In this document: piece by piece, positions 23,669-34,459 of the stretch | Numbering within the stretch: the stretch's first letter is position 1 | How the letters are laid out: every line of letters begins with the position of its first letter | From: an uncultured Christensenella sp. | GTDB taxonomy: Bacteria; Bacillota; Clostridia; Christensenellales; UBA3700 | Direction: 5' to 3' | DNA: 64,000 bases | Assembly (NCBI GenBank): GCA_910583995.1 | Contig: CAJTYW010000002.1 | Coordinates: forward strand, 1-64,000 | The notes under the pieces: model-generated | Database searches by the model: none | What the model saw: the letters and a program-made list of their open reading frames with translations, nothing else | What the model was told of the DNA's origin: nothing | Program-made: the position numbers and the translations under genes

Positions 23669-24604
23669 ATGAAAAAGAAAATCGTATTTGTAATTGCTGT
23701 TTTGCTTTTAGCGATTGTTTCTATCATTAGTCTTACTGCTTGTTCTAAAGCAGGCTTAGGTATGATTAGAAATGAAGATAATAGCATAATGTTTGAGAAA
23801 TATGGTAAATTTAATCTAGTTTTTTCTGACGAGTTTGAAGGTACAGAGATAAATAAGGAAATTTGGAATGTTGGGTATGGCAAAGAAGATGCTGTAAGAC
23901 GCGGTGCTTATTATAGATCTACAGAAGAATATGCCTTTGTAAAAGACGGAAATTTAACAATTCGCACAAAATACATTGACGATGGAGATAATTCAGGATG
24001 GCGCACTTCTTGGCTTGACACTAAAACAAAAAGTGGAAATAGCTATCCTAATTTTACGGGATATTCAAGTAAGTATGGATATTATGAAGTTAGATGTATT
24101 GCTCCGCCTTGTGAAGGGATATGGTCAGCTTTTTGGTTGTGGCCAGATGAAGGAACAGGTTTTACTCCAGATGATGTAAAAGGCGGCCAAGATGGAGCAG
24201 AAATTGATATTATGGAGTCTGCTTGGTATAACAAGAAAGATGGTTCAGGAAGGTCACAAATGGTTATTCATATTGACAATTACAAAGATAAATCTTACCT
24301 TAACTTGATTCCTGATAGAGTGCCTAAAATGCACACTGAATTTCATACTTTTGGAGTTTTGTGGTCTCAAGATTGTTATATTTATTACATTGATGGCAAG
24401 CCCATTGGCGAATTAAAGTTTGGAGTGTCAGACGTAAAAGAACATTTGATTTTATCCGTAGAAGTAGGTGGTAAACCAGATGAAAACGGAAAACCTGTAG
24501 CGGGAAAAGATTGGGCAGGAAATCCAAACAGTAATGATAAAACAAAAGCCTATGATTTTATTATAGATTATGTAAGAGTATATCAAAGTGAAGTTCAGGC
24601 GTAA
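23669..24604 (+). CDS. GH16-family glycoside hydrolase, secreted lipoprotein
   Basis: The 311-aa product has a lipoprotein signal peptide with lipobox LTAC (Cys about residue 25) and a GH16 jelly-roll domain. The catalytic motif EIDIMES places the nucleophile at E178, the helper Asp at D180 and the acid/base at E183. The family cleaves beta-1,3/1,4-glucans, agars or similar polysaccharides. The motif lacks the extra residue of the laminarinase subgroup, but substrate cannot be fixed. Expected to be anchored on the outer membrane leaflet. GGGAG precedes the start. Confidence 0.9.
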   Translation: MKKKIVFVIAVLLLAIVSIISLTACSKAGLGMIRNEDNSIMFEKYGKFNLVFSDEFEGTEINKEIWNVGYGKEDAVRRGAYYRSTEEYAFVKDGNLTIRTKYIDDGDNSGWRTSWLDTKTKSGNSYPNFTGYSSKYGYYEVRCIAPPCEGIWSAFWLWPDEGTGFTPDDVKGGQDGAEIDIMESAWYNKKDGSGRSQMVIHIDNYKDKSYLNLIPDRVPKMHTEFHTFGVLWSQDCYIYYIDGKPIGELKFGVSDVKEHLILSVEVGGKPDENGKPVAGKDWAGNPNSNDKTKAYDFIIDYVRVYQSEVQA

Positions 24605-24764
24605 TTATTTATAATATAAATATCTAATAGGTTTTATTGGTTACAAATAATTTTTTTATTATTTTATAAATGTAATTTTTTATATTTAGTGTCGATTTTC
24701 GTTGGTTTTTTATTCTGTTTAAATACATTTGTATTAAGAATTTGCCTTTCCACATACTAAGTAT

Positions 24765-25136
24765 ATGAAGTATGTAGTGTCTTTTATTGGTAATTTTATT
24801 TGGAAACTATTAGGTGGAGTTTGGCTTGCCGGAATATGGTTTATGTTTGGTATAATTTTAACTTGTACAATAGTAGGCTATCCGCTTGCAGTAAACTGTT
24901 TTAGGATTGGCTGGCTTTGTTTTAAACCAACTAATAAGCGAGTTGGTATTTATTTTGAAAAAAATTTACCGCTTAATATAATTTGGATTATTTTGTTTGG
25001 TTGGCTAGTCATACCTTATGCAATATTATCTATTACTTTGCACATTGTAAGCATTTTTGGTATTCCGTTGATTTTGCAATGGCTAAAAGTTGGTAAAGTT
25101 TGTTTATTTCCGTTTGGGGCAATTATAACTTACTGA
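24765..25136 (+). CDS. YccF-family integral membrane protein
   Basis: The 123-aa protein is almost wholly hydrophobic, with about three to four membrane segments and two repeated YccF-type blocks: an early one around GGVWLAGIWFMFGIILTCT and a late one around SIFGIPLILQWLKVGKVCLFPFG. Function of the family is not established. No clear Shine-Dalgarno is seen, so the start is uncertain. A TGTCGATTTTC motif copy lies at 24690-24700. Confidence 0.7.
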   Translation: MKYVVSFIGNFIWKLLGGVWLAGIWFMFGIILTCTIVGYPLAVNCFRIGWLCFKPTNKRVGIYFEKNLPLNIIWIILFGWLVIPYAILSITLHIVSIFGIPLILQWLKVGKVCLFPFGAIITY

Positions 25137-25263
25137 ATTCTTGATAATATGCTTTTTAAATAAAAGAGAAATATTAATTTTTTGCTTATAATTCAAATAC
25201 CCATTGCAATTTACTTAAATATATGTTATAATAATTAAAATATTTATTATTTGGGGATTATGT

Positions 25264-28200
25264 ATGATTTATAATTTTAAGCAAGAATATTTTAATAAGT
25301 TTGAAATTTTTGAAGTTAATAAAATGCGTCCACGCAGTTATTATATTCCTTTTGGAAGCTTGGATAAAATGTATTCTAATAGTTATTTGACTGAACGCTA
25401 TAATAGCGATATGGTTACACTTTTAAATGGTAATTGGAATATTTTATATTTTGACGATTGTAGGAAATTAGATGCAGAGTTTGATACAACAACCAATGTA
25501 TATAAGTTTACAAAAGTTAAAGTTCCTGGGTGTATACAGTATCAGGGTATTGAATCACCTTGTTATGTAAATCAACGCTACGAATTTAAACCTAATTTGC
25601 CAAATGTGCCCAAAGATTCGCCTGTTACATTGTTTCATAAGATTATAAATCTTAATACAGTAAGTACTAATGAAGTTTTGACATTTTTAGGTGTTTCTTC
25701 TTGTTTAGAACTATACATAAATGGTGAATTTGTAGGTTACAGCGAAGGTTCGCATAACCAAGCGGAATTTAATGTTGCTCAATATTTGCAAGACGGCGAA
25801 AATGAAATTGTATGTCTTGTTTATAAATGGTGTAACGGAAGCTACCTTGAGTGTCAAGATATGTTCCGTAATACTGGTATTTTTAGAGATGTGTATTTGA
25901 CACATTATGGCACTACTTTTATAAGAGATTTTACAATCGAGCCAAGATATTTGTCAAAGGGCAGATATGAATTATATATTTGGGCAGATGTTGTAGGTAA
26001 CTTATTTAGTTTGATTTATACGATTAAAAAAGGTGATGAAGTACTTCATACTATCACAACAAATAGTGGTGAAAAAATAAGATATATTTTGGATAATGCT
26101 ATTGAGTGGAGTGCAGAAACACCTGAACTTTACACTTTGGAAATTCAACTAATTGACAACAAAGGACTTGCAATGTGTCTTCGTCGTGATTTTGGTTTAA
26201 AAGATATCAAAATTAGGGGAAATGTATTGTACTTTAATGATGTTGCAATTAAATTGAAAGGTGTTAACCATCACGATAGTAACGAGTCAAACGGATATTA
26301 TATGACAGTGGAAGATTATATCAAAGACATTGAGTCAATGAACGAGTACAATGTCAATTGCGTTCGTACTTCACACTATCCACCAGACCCTATATTTATC
26401 CTAATGTGCGAGCATTATGGTTTGTATGTAATTGATGAAGCTGATATTGAAACTCACGGAGTTTTGCACGCAGAATATTGGCACCCTAGAGCAATAAGCC
26501 ATAATAAAAAATGGAAAGAGCATTTTTGGGATAGAGTTAGAAGAATGTATGAGCGTGATAAAAACTCTGTTGCTATAACTATGTGGTCGCTAGGTAATGA
26601 ATCTCACGGCTATAAATGTCAAGATTATTGCTATAAAAATTTGAAAAAATTATCTAATATACCAATACATTATGAGGCGGTAATTAGGACAAGGCGTTTT
26701 GCTTATGATGTTTGTTCGGAAATGTATACTCCGCCAAGCCAATTCCAAAAATATTTAGAAGATAAATTGCCATCTAAATATTACAATAAACCTTATATGC
26801 TTTGTGAGTATGCACATAGTATGGGTGTAGGTCCTGGCGATTTGGATTATTATTGGGATAAGTGGTATCAAAAAGCAAGCTTATTAGGTGGTTGTGTATG
26901 GGAATGGCGTGACCACGTTGTAAAACATAACGAAAAAGGTGCAAAATATCTTTACACTTATGGTGGTGACCACGGCGAGAAAAAACACGACAGCAATTTC
27001 TGTGTTGACGGTTTGATGTATCCTGACGGCAGACCGCATACGGGTGCGTTATGTATGAAAAATGTTTATAGCCCTGTAAGAACTTATAGGGATAGTAACA
27101 GCTTTACTATTTGCAATCGTCAAGACTTTTTGTCTACCGAAAATATTGAAATTATGTGGGCTGTTTATGAGAGTGGAGTGCTTAAAACTAAAGGCGTAGT
27201 AGAGCAAATTATTATGCCTAAAGAATACACTCAAATTACTCCTTACATCTTAAACGATTTAACAAAAGATGTTTATGTTGTGTTTACATATACATCAAAA
27301 ATTACTGGTAAGGTTTTGGGAGAAGATTGTATTGTTTTGAATGAAAACATTGCAAAAATCGATATTAAATCTGAAACACAAACTATAAACAGTGGCGAGA
27401 ATTTAAGAATTAGCTTTGAAGGTGGAGTTGTAGTAATTAATCTTTTAAATGGATTAATTTCAAGCTATAAAGTTGACGGAGTGCAACTAATCAATAATAA
27501 ACCATTAAGAGAAGATGGACTTCCTGGGCTTGTTGGTAATGTTTATGCTGCACCTATTGACAACTATATGTACACAGATAAAGCACTTGTTAAAGAAGGC
27601 ATTGACAAATTAAAAGTAGTACTTGAAAATATAAGCTATACAGAGAACCCTTGTATAGTAAAAACAAGTCATTTAATGGTATGCAATAATAAGCCTTTGA
27701 TTAAGTATTTTACAACTTACACTATTGGTAAATATGGTGAAATAAAAGTGGATAGCGAGTTTGTATCACTTGGCGGTCATTATGATTTGCCAAAGATAGG
27801 TTACAACTTAGAGATGGCAAAAGATTTTAAAAATATCGAGTATTATGGCTATGGTAATTTGGAAAACTATCCTGATTTTATGAGTCAAGCGGTACTTGGT
27901 ATTTATAAGACAACTACAAGCGATATGTTAGAGCCATACATTAGACCACAAGAATCAGGCAATAGATGCGGAGTTAGGTTTGCAAGAGTTACAAATGATG
28001 ACGGATTGGGACTTGAGTTTTTGGCTGTAGACAAACCATTTAATTTTAATGCAAGAACTACTACGGATAATAACTTGATTGCTGCTAAGCACTTAGAAGA
28101 TGTTCAAGTTATGGAACTTAATAACATTATTATTGACGGATTTGTTCGTGGTGTAGGTTCAAATAGTTGCGGACCTGATACAAGGGACGAATTTAAGTAT

Positions 28201-28272
28201 ATCTTAACAAAAAATAATCCTTTCAAGTATTCATTTATTGTTAGACCAATAAGGGAAGGTGAAAATAACTAA
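25264..28272 (+). CDS. GH2 beta-galactosidase, LacZ type
   Basis: The 1002-aa enzyme has the five-domain LacZ layout. A jelly-roll (PGCIQYQGIESPCYVNQRYEF) leads; the TIM barrel has RTSHYPPDP, the acid/base E446 in WSLGNES and the nucleophile E515 in MLCEYAHSMG; a C-terminal beta-sandwich (Bgal_small_N) has GNRCGVRFA. It hydrolyses lactose or other beta-galactosides in the cytoplasm (no signal peptide). It overlaps the exonuclease gene by one base (TAATG), an unusual pairing. Confidence 0.92.
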   Translation: MIYNFKQEYFNKFEIFEVNKMRPRSYYIPFGSLDKMYSNSYLTERYNSDMVTLLNGNWNILYFDDCRKLDAEFDTTTNVYKFTKVKVPGCIQYQGIESPCYVNQRYEFKPNLPNVPKDSPVTLFHKIINLNTVSTNEVLTFLGVSSCLELYINGEFVGYSEGSHNQAEFNVAQYLQDGENEIVCLVYKWCNGSYLECQDMFRNTGIFRDVYLTHYGTTFIRDFTIEPRYLSKGRYELYIWADVVGNLFSLIYTIKKGDEVLHTITTNSGEKIRYILDNAIEWSAETPELYTLEIQLIDNKGLAMCLRRDFGLKDIKIRGNVLYFNDVAIKLKGVNHHDSNESNGYYMTVEDYIKDIESMNEYNVNCVRTSHYPPDPIFILMCEHYGLYVIDEADIETHGVLHAEYWHPRAISHNKKWKEHFWDRVRRMYERDKNSVAITMWSLGNESHGYKCQDYCYKNLKKLSNIPIHYEAVIRTRRFAYDVCSEMYTPPSQFQKYLEDKLPSKYYNKPYMLCEYAHSMGVGPGDLDYYWDKWYQKASLLGGCVWEWRDHVVKHNEKGAKYLYTYGGDHGEKKHDSNFCVDGLMYPDGRPHTGALCMKNVYSPVRTYRDSNSFTICNRQDFLSTENIEIMWAVYESGVLKTKGVVEQIIMPKEYTQITPYILNDLTKDVYVVFTYTSKITGKVLGEDCIVLNENIAKIDIKSETQTINSGENLRISFEGGVVVINLLNGLISSYKVDGVQLINNKPLREDGLPGLVGNVYAAPIDNYMYTDKALVKEGIDKLKVVLENISYTENPCIVKTSHLMVCNNKPLIKYFTTYTIGKYGEIKVDSEFVSLGGHYDLPKIGYNLEMAKDFKNIEYYGYGNLENYPDFMSQAVLGIYKTTTSDMLEPYIRPQESGNRCGVRFARVTNDDGLGLEFLAVDKPFNFNARTTTDNNLIAAKHLEDVQVMELNNIIIDGFVRGVGSNSCGPDTRDEFKYILTKNNPFKYSFIVRPIREGENN

Positions 28273-29306
28273 TGCAATTTGTTGCTTTTGATTTGGAGAG
28301 TACAGACGGCTGTTTTTCCAGTGGTAATATTTGTGAATTTGGCTATTGTATTGCAAACGAAAATTTTGAGATAGAAAAGCAAGACAATATATTAATAAGA
28401 CCGGTAGGCAAAATGAACTTTGCCTATTACAGAGTAAAACTAGCATATCCGCTAAAGGTGTATTATAAATCTCCATCTTTTGCGGAAAACTATGCAAAAA
28501 TCGGTACTATTTTACAAAAACCTGATTGTGTTGTTTTGGGGCACGCTATACATAATGATATTGTCGGTATTAATTCCGCTTGTAAAATCAATACTTTAAA
28601 GCCTTATAATTTTTGTTTTGTAGATACGCAAATTTTGTTTAGTATTTATAAAAATATGAGTGGGGTTATAAGTCTAGATAAGATAGCGGAAGAGATAGGT
28701 GAAGAATTTAATCATCACAGGGCAGACGAAGATGCAAGGCTATCACTTTTGACATTAAAGTATATTTGTGAAAAAGAGAATTTAACTTTCCGCAAGCTTA
28801 TGGCAGCTTATGAAGCAACTATCGGTGTGAATGAAAATGGAGTTATAACCAACTTTGTTTCAAATAAATGTGTTTGCAGAGCACCTTCGGTAACAAGCAA
28901 AAATTCAAAACGAAGAATTTTGAGTATGTTTGAACCTAAAAAGGTAGATATTGGACTTATTGATAAAAGCAATCCGCTTTATCGCAAAAAGTTTTTCTTC
29001 AATCGTGATATAATGATTGCGGATATTGACTTGACAAGAGCGGTTTTTAATAGACTTGCAGAACTTGGTGCTAAATCGGTAAACTACGTGAATAACTGCG
29101 ACTTTTATGTTGGTGAGCTTGATAATGCCGAAGAGTATAAGTGCAATGTAATAAGTATGGAGAAACTTCTTGAAATGATTGGTGAAGTTGAGATAATTAA
29201 GTATGACGACAAAGCAATTTTGGAGCAGTATATGGCGGAAAAGGAAGCTAAACGCAAACTTGACAGAATTGCAAAAATCAATGAGTCAAATAAAAAGAAT
29301 ATTTAG
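28272..29306 (+). CDS. DEDDh-type 3'-5' exonuclease domain protein
   Basis: The 344-aa protein has the DnaQ-like motifs FDLES (Exo I), GHAIHNDI (Exo II) and HHRADEDAR (Exo III, DEDDh His). The exonuclease domain covers about 1-170. The C-terminal half, including two blocks NRDIMIADIDLTRAVF and VNNCDFYVGEL, may be a BRCT-like module as in PolC- or DinG-linked exonucleases; that is tentative. It probably works in DNA or RNA repair or turnover. Translationally coupled to lacZ. Confidence 0.75.
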   Translation: MQFVAFDLESTDGCFSSGNICEFGYCIANENFEIEKQDNILIRPVGKMNFAYYRVKLAYPLKVYYKSPSFAENYAKIGTILQKPDCVVLGHAIHNDIVGINSACKINTLKPYNFCFVDTQILFSIYKNMSGVISLDKIAEEIGEEFNHHRADEDARLSLLTLKYICEKENLTFRKLMAAYEATIGVNENGVITNFVSNKCVCRAPSVTSKNSKRRILSMFEPKKVDIGLIDKSNPLYRKKFFFNRDIMIADIDLTRAVFNRLAELGAKSVNYVNNCDFYVGELDNAEEYKCNVISMEKLLEMIGEVEIIKYDDKAILEQYMAEKEAKRKLDRIAKINESNKKNI

Positions 29307-29386
29307 TTTTAAAACTTTTTTGTTTTATTTCAAACAATTTGGAGTTTTGTTATAAAATTTAGTTTTTGTAAATATAATTAAAAATT

Positions 29387-29438
29387 ATTTGTCAAGTAGC
29401 ATAATATTAACTTTGCTTGCTTGACAAATATTTTTTTA
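29387..29438 (+). terminator. Terminator of the lacZ-exonuclease operon
   Basis: ATTTGTCAAG / CTTGACAAAT with a 23-nt loop and TTTTTTT. No T-box elements are seen before ileS. Confidence 0.7.
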
Positions 29439-29546
29439 TCGTGTAAAATAAAATGATTAATTTTAATAATATTATAAATATTTTATATATTAGTAGTTTT
29501 TTTGTTAAATTGAAATTATACGACAATTTTGATATAGGAGTGTATT

Positions 29547-32500
29547 ATGTACAAAAAAGTTGATTCAAGTATGGATTTTTGTTCTCGTGAGAAGGAAATT
29601 ATCGATTTTTGGAATGAGAATAAAATTTTTGAAAAAAGCGTGAATAAAAATGAAGGTAAGCCTTATTTTACTTTCTTCGATGGTCCGCCAACAGCAAATG
29701 GTAAACCACATATCGGTCATATTTTGACTCGTGTTATGAAAGATATTATTCCGCGTTATAAAACAATGAAGGGCTATAAAGTTTTGCGTAAAGCAGGCTG
29801 GGATACTCACGGCTTGCCTGTTGAACTTGAAGTTGAAAAAATGCTTGGTATTGACGGTAAAAAAGAAATCGAAAATTACGGAATTGAGCCTTTTATCAAA
29901 AAATGTAAAGAAAGCGTATGGAAATATAAAGGTGAATGGGAAAAAATGTCTTCAAGAGTAGGCTACTGGGTAGATATGGACGACCCATATATCACTTACA
30001 ACGATAATTATATCGAATCTATTTGGTGGGCTGTAAAACAAATTGCAGACAAAGGTCTATTATACAAAGGACACAAAATTGTACCTTATTGCCCACGTTG
30101 CGGAACTGCTTTGTCTTCTCACGAAGTGGCACAAGGCTATAAAGATGTTAAGGAAAAATCAATTTTTGTTAAATTTCCTATAAAAGGCGAGAGTAGTGCT
30201 TATTTTCTTGCTTGGACTACTACACCTTGGACATTGTTTTCAAATGTAGCACTTTGTATGAATCCAAACGATAATTATGTAAAGATTAAAGCAAATGACG
30301 AAATTATCGTTATGGCTGAAGCACTTGTTTCAACTTTGTTTGAAGAGTATGAAGTTATTGACTGTAAAAAAGGTATCCAATATGAAGGCACAAAATATGA
30401 GCCACTATTTAACCTAAACAACACTAAACAAGATGCTTACTATATCACTTGCGACAATTATGTTACATTGACAGATGGTTCAGGTATTGTACACATTGCT
30501 CCTGCTTTTGGTGAAGACGATGCCAATGTCGGTAGAAAATACAATTTACCATTCCTTCAAATGGTTGGTACTGACGGCAAGTTTACAGAAGAGTGCGGTG
30601 CGGATTTTGCAGGCGTATTTTGTAAAGAAGGCGACAAAGCCGTTATTGCAAACCTAAAATCAAGGGGACTTTTATTTAAGGAATTAATGTATGAACACAG
30701 CTATCCATTCTGTTGGAGATGTGATACACCGCTTTTGTATTATGCAAGGTCGAGTTGGTTTATCAAAATGACTGCTGTTCGTGATAGCTTGCTTAAAAAC
30801 AACGCAAGCGTAAATTGGTTGCCACCTACTATCGGTACTGGTAGAATGGGCAATTTCTTGGAAAATGTAATTGACTGGGGAATTTCAAGAGAGAGATATT
30901 GGGGTACACCGCTACCTATTTGGGTATGTGATGATTGCGGGGAAACTCACGTTATCGGCTCTAAAGCAGAACTTAAAGAACTTGGCGGTCTAGATAAAGA
31001 TATCGAACTTCACAGACCTTACATTGACGAAGTTGTTATCAAATGTCCTAAGTGCGGCAAACCAATGCACAGAACTCCTGAAGTTATGGACTGCTGGTTT
31101 GACTCTGGTAGTATGCCTTTTGCACAATGGCACTATCCGTTTGAAAACAAGGATATTTTTGAAAAACAATTCCCAGCTGATTTTATTAGTGAAGCAGTTG
31201 ACCAAACAAGAGGTTGGTTTTATACATTGGAGGCAATTTCAACATTGCTATTTGACAAAGCTCCATTTAAAAACTGCATAGTTTTAGGACACGTTAACGA
31301 TAAAGACGGAATCAAAATGAGTAAGCACAAAGGCAATGTAGTTGACCCTTGGACTGTACTTGACAAACAAGGTGCAGATGCTGTAAGATGGTATTTCTAC
31401 ACAGGCTCAAGCCCTTGGTTGCCATCAAGATTTAGTGCGGAAAATGTAAGCGAAGCACAAAGGAAATTTATGGGTACTTTGTGGAATACTTATGCTTTCT
31501 TTGTACTTTATGCAAATATCGATAAGTATGACCCAACAAAATATAACATTAAAGATTGCAAGTTGTCATTGATGGACAAATGGATTTTGTCTAAACTACA
31601 AACTTTGATTGAAGAAGTGGATAATGATTTAAATGAGTATAAGATTACAGAATCTTCAAGAGCAATCGGTGAGTTTACAGACCAATTATCAAACTGGTAT
31701 GTAAGAAGATGCCGTGACAGATTTTGGGGTAGCAGTATGGACGATGACAAGGTTGCTGCGTATACAACACTTTATACTACACTTGTTACATTGTCTAAAG
31801 TAATTGCTCCGTTTGTTCCATTTATTGCGGAAACTATGTATCAAAACTTAGTGGTAAACTTCTTTAAAAGCGAGCCTGAAAGTGTGCATTTGTGCGATTT
31901 CCCTGTTGCTGATAAAGCGTTTGTTGACATTGATTTAGAAAAAGATATGAGCTTTGTAGTTGCAAGTGTTGAGCTTGGAAGAGCTGCAAGAAACGCATCT
32001 AATATGAAAAACAGACAGCCATTGTCAAATATCTATATCAAAGCTGATAGCAAACTTTCAGATATGGGTATGCTTGATATTATTGCAAAAGAGCTTAATA
32101 TCAAAAATGCACAAATCGTTCAAGATAACAGCAGTTTTGTAGGTTATGAGATTAAACCACAACTAAAGACAATCGGCCCTAAATATGGTAAATTACTTGG
32201 TGGTATTCGTGAGTATCTTGCAAATTGCGATGCTAATAAGGTTGTAGAAGATGTGGAGAATGGCACTCATACTGCAGTAATAAACGGCGTTAATGTTGAG
32301 TTTGCAAAAGAAGATTTGCTAATAAATACAACAAGCAAAGCAGGAATGTATAGCGAGAGCGATAAAGGCATTACTGTTACAATTGATACAAACTTGACAG
32401 ACGAGCTAATTCGTGAAGGTGTTGCAAGGGAACTTGTTTCAAAAATCCAAACAATGCGTAAGGAAGCAGGATTTGAAGTTACAGACCACATTAAGATTGG

Positions 32501-32660
32501 TTACACAGCAAATGGTTTGTCAAAAGAAGTATTAGCACAAGATAAGAGTATTTTGCAAGATGTTTTGGCAGATAGCATTGTTGCTGAAAAGATTGACGGC
32601 TATTCAAAAGAATGGAATATCAACGGCGATATTGTTAATTTATATATCGAAAAGGTGTAA
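29547..32660 (+). CDS. ileS: Isoleucyl-tRNA synthetase (long type)
   Basis: Class I synthetase that charges tRNA-Ile and edits Val-tRNA-Ile. The 1037-aa protein has the HIGH motif (PHIGHILT), GWDTHGLPVE, editing-domain WTTTPWTL, the KMSKH signature and a zinc-type CPRCGTAL. Length and the GPPTANGKPHIGH context are those of the eukaryote-like IleS2 type, which lacks the C-terminal zinc knuckle and is often mupirocin-tolerant; resistance is inference. AGGAG precedes the start. Four bp separate it from the methyltransferase. Confidence 0.95.
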   Translation: MYKKVDSSMDFCSREKEIIDFWNENKIFEKSVNKNEGKPYFTFFDGPPTANGKPHIGHILTRVMKDIIPRYKTMKGYKVLRKAGWDTHGLPVELEVEKMLGIDGKKEIENYGIEPFIKKCKESVWKYKGEWEKMSSRVGYWVDMDDPYITYNDNYIESIWWAVKQIADKGLLYKGHKIVPYCPRCGTALSSHEVAQGYKDVKEKSIFVKFPIKGESSAYFLAWTTTPWTLFSNVALCMNPNDNYVKIKANDEIIVMAEALVSTLFEEYEVIDCKKGIQYEGTKYEPLFNLNNTKQDAYYITCDNYVTLTDGSGIVHIAPAFGEDDANVGRKYNLPFLQMVGTDGKFTEECGADFAGVFCKEGDKAVIANLKSRGLLFKELMYEHSYPFCWRCDTPLLYYARSSWFIKMTAVRDSLLKNNASVNWLPPTIGTGRMGNFLENVIDWGISRERYWGTPLPIWVCDDCGETHVIGSKAELKELGGLDKDIELHRPYIDEVVIKCPKCGKPMHRTPEVMDCWFDSGSMPFAQWHYPFENKDIFEKQFPADFISEAVDQTRGWFYTLEAISTLLFDKAPFKNCIVLGHVNDKDGIKMSKHKGNVVDPWTVLDKQGADAVRWYFYTGSSPWLPSRFSAENVSEAQRKFMGTLWNTYAFFVLYANIDKYDPTKYNIKDCKLSLMDKWILSKLQTLIEEVDNDLNEYKITESSRAIGEFTDQLSNWYVRRCRDRFWGSSMDDDKVAAYTTLYTTLVTLSKVIAPFVPFIAETMYQNLVVNFFKSEPESVHLCDFPVADKAFVDIDLEKDMSFVVASVELGRAARNASNMKNRQPLSNIYIKADSKLSDMGMLDIIAKELNIKNAQIVQDNSSFVGYEIKPQLKTIGPKYGKLLGGIREYLANCDANKVVEDVENGTHTAVINGVNVEFAKEDLLINTTSKAGMYSESDKGITVTIDTNLTDELIREGVARELVSKIQTMRKEAGFEVTDHIKIGYTANGLSKEVLAQDKSILQDVLADSIVAEKIDGYSKEWNINGDIVNLYIEKV

Positions 32661-32663
32661 TAT

Positions 32664-33530
32664 ATGGCAAAAGTTGCAAATGGTTGGCGTGATTATGAGA
32701 TAATTGCAACAGGCGGTGGCGAAAAATTGGAAAGGTGGGGCAAACTTATTATGTTGCGTCCCGACCCCCAAGTTATTTGGCCTGCTAAATTTAAATTATC
32801 GTCATACAAAGGCATAAACGCCATATATAAACGCTCATCTACAGGTGGTGGGGAATGGGTTTTTACTCAAGATATTCCACAAAACTTTGTTATTGAAAGA
32901 AAAGGGCTTAAATTCAACTGCAAATTAATGGGATTTAAGCATACAGGACTATTTCCTGAGCAGGCAGTCAATTGGGATAAAATGTCTGAATTGATAATGG
33001 GTGCAAGACGAAAAATCAAAGTGCTTAATTTGTTTGCATATACAGGCGGTGCAACCGTTGCGTGTGGCAAAGCAGGGGCACACGTTACTCACGTTGATAG
33101 TGCAAAAGCAATGGTAGATAGAGCCAAACAAAATTGCGTGTCAAGCGAAGTTCCTACCGAGAATACAAGATTCATCGTTGATGATTGTAAAAAGTTTATT
33201 GAAAAAGAGATAAGACGTGGCAATAAATATGACGCTGTTATTATGGACCCACCTAGTTATGGCCGTGGACCTAATGGCGAAACTTGGAAGATTGAAGAAA
33301 ATCTTTTTGATTTAGTAAAACTTTGCAGAGAAATTTTAGTTGATAATCCGTTGTTCTTTTTGATTAATTCATACACAACAGGATTGCAACCGATTGTAAT
33401 AAAAAACATACTTACAATTGCACTAAAAGATTTTAGGGCGGATATAGATGCTTATGAAGTAGCACTTCCTACAAATGAAGGTATTGATTTGCCTTGCGGT
33501 TGTAGTGGACTTGCAACTTTTAAAAGATAA
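32664..33530 (+). CDS. Class I SAM-dependent methyltransferase, 23S rRNA RlmI/K-like
   Basis: The 288-aa protein has the SAM-binding loop LNLFAYTGGATVA, an acidic HVDSAKAMVD strand end and catalytic-type MDPPSYGRGPNGE, as in COG1092 rRNA cytosine methyltransferases. The usual N-terminal PUA domain is missing, replaced by about 80 residues with WGKLIMLRPDPQVIWPA. The target base is unknown. It is in an operon with ileS. Confidence 0.8.
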   Translation: MAKVANGWRDYEIIATGGGEKLERWGKLIMLRPDPQVIWPAKFKLSSYKGINAIYKRSSTGGGEWVFTQDIPQNFVIERKGLKFNCKLMGFKHTGLFPEQAVNWDKMSELIMGARRKIKVLNLFAYTGGATVACGKAGAHVTHVDSAKAMVDRAKQNCVSSEVPTENTRFIVDDCKKFIEKEIRRGNKYDAVIMDPPSYGRGPNGETWKIEENLFDLVKLCREILVDNPLFFLINSYTTGLQPIVIKNILTIALKDFRADIDAYEVALPTNEGIDLPCGCSGLATFKR

Positions 33531-33718
33531 AAACATTGTTTTGTAATTGAATAAGCTTTATGATGAGCTTACTAAAAAGCGTAAACAAAATAATATTAAA
33601 TATTAAAAAGGTAAAATAATAAACAAAAAATTATATTTTATTTTAAAGTATAAAAACTTTTATTAAAGTAAAAACACGAAAAGTCAAATTATAATAAAAA
33701 TTTGACAAGGAGATAAAA

Positions 33719-34459
33719 ATGCAACCTGTAACATATAAAGATTTGGATATTGTATATGAAGATAATCATATTATAGTTGTAATCAAGCCGTTTAATATAC
33801 CATCACAAGCGGATATAACTGGCGATATTGATATGTTGACTTTGGTAAAACAATATCTTATTAACAAATATAATAAAACCGGTGATGCGTTTGTTGGTTT
33901 GGTACACAGACTGGATAGACCTACTGGTGGTGTTATGGTGTTTGCAAAAACTTCCAAAGCTGCAAGCAGATTATCCGAAGCTATTCGCAATGGTGAGTTT
34001 GATAAAAAATACCTTGCAGTTGTTTGCGGAGTGCCTACATATAAAAGCGGTAAGCTTGAACATTATCTTAAAAAGGATAGTAGAAATAATACAGTTGTTA
34101 TTGCCCCATTTTCAGAAGAAGGTGCAAAACGAGCAGAACTTGACTATAAAGTCTTGGACGATGTAAAAGGATTTAGCTTGGTATCTATCAATTTGATTAC
34201 AGGCAGGTCACATCAAGCAAGAGTGCAAATGGCAAGTTTAGGCACACCTATTTTTGGCGATATGAAATATGGTGCGGATATAAGGTCAAAAGGTTACAAT
34301 TTGGCATTGTGGGCAACAGAAATTAAGTTTTGTCACCCAACAACTAAGGAAAAAATGGTTTTCAGAGCTTTTCCGCCAGAAGAAAGTAGCCCTTGGAAAG
34401 CCTTTGATATTGGTAAATTTTTAAATATAAACAAAAAACAACTTGCAGACTCACAATAA
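33719..34459 (+). CDS. RluA-family RNA pseudouridine synthase
   Basis: The 246-aa protein contains the catalytic signature VHRLDRPTGGVMVFAKT, whose Asp is the nucleophile, plus LITGRSHQARVQ and LWATEIKF. It isomerises uridine in rRNA or tRNA. No S4 domain is present, so it is the short RluA/TruC-like type. AAGGAG lies 6 nt before the ATG. The gaps on both sides (189 and 227 bp) hold only AT-rich sequence, with a small TTAGTGAA/TTCACTAA hairpin near 34612. Confidence 0.85.
   Translation: MQPVTYKDLDIVYEDNHIIVVIKPFNIPSQADITGDIDMLTLVKQYLINKYNKTGDAFVGLVHRLDRPTGGVMVFAKTSKAASRLSEAIRNGEFDKKYLAVVCGVPTYKSGKLEHYLKKDSRNNTVVIAPFSEEGAKRAELDYKVLDDVKGFSLVSINLITGRSHQARVQMASLGTPIFGDMKYGADIRSKGYNLALWATEIKFCHPTTKEKMVFRAFPPEESSPWKAFDIGKFLNINKKQLADSQ

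Noticed and set aside
29306..29546. T-box riboswitch before ileS
   Set aside because: No specifier loop or T-box consensus (TGGNACCGCG-type) was found. The hairpin there is the terminator of the preceding operon.
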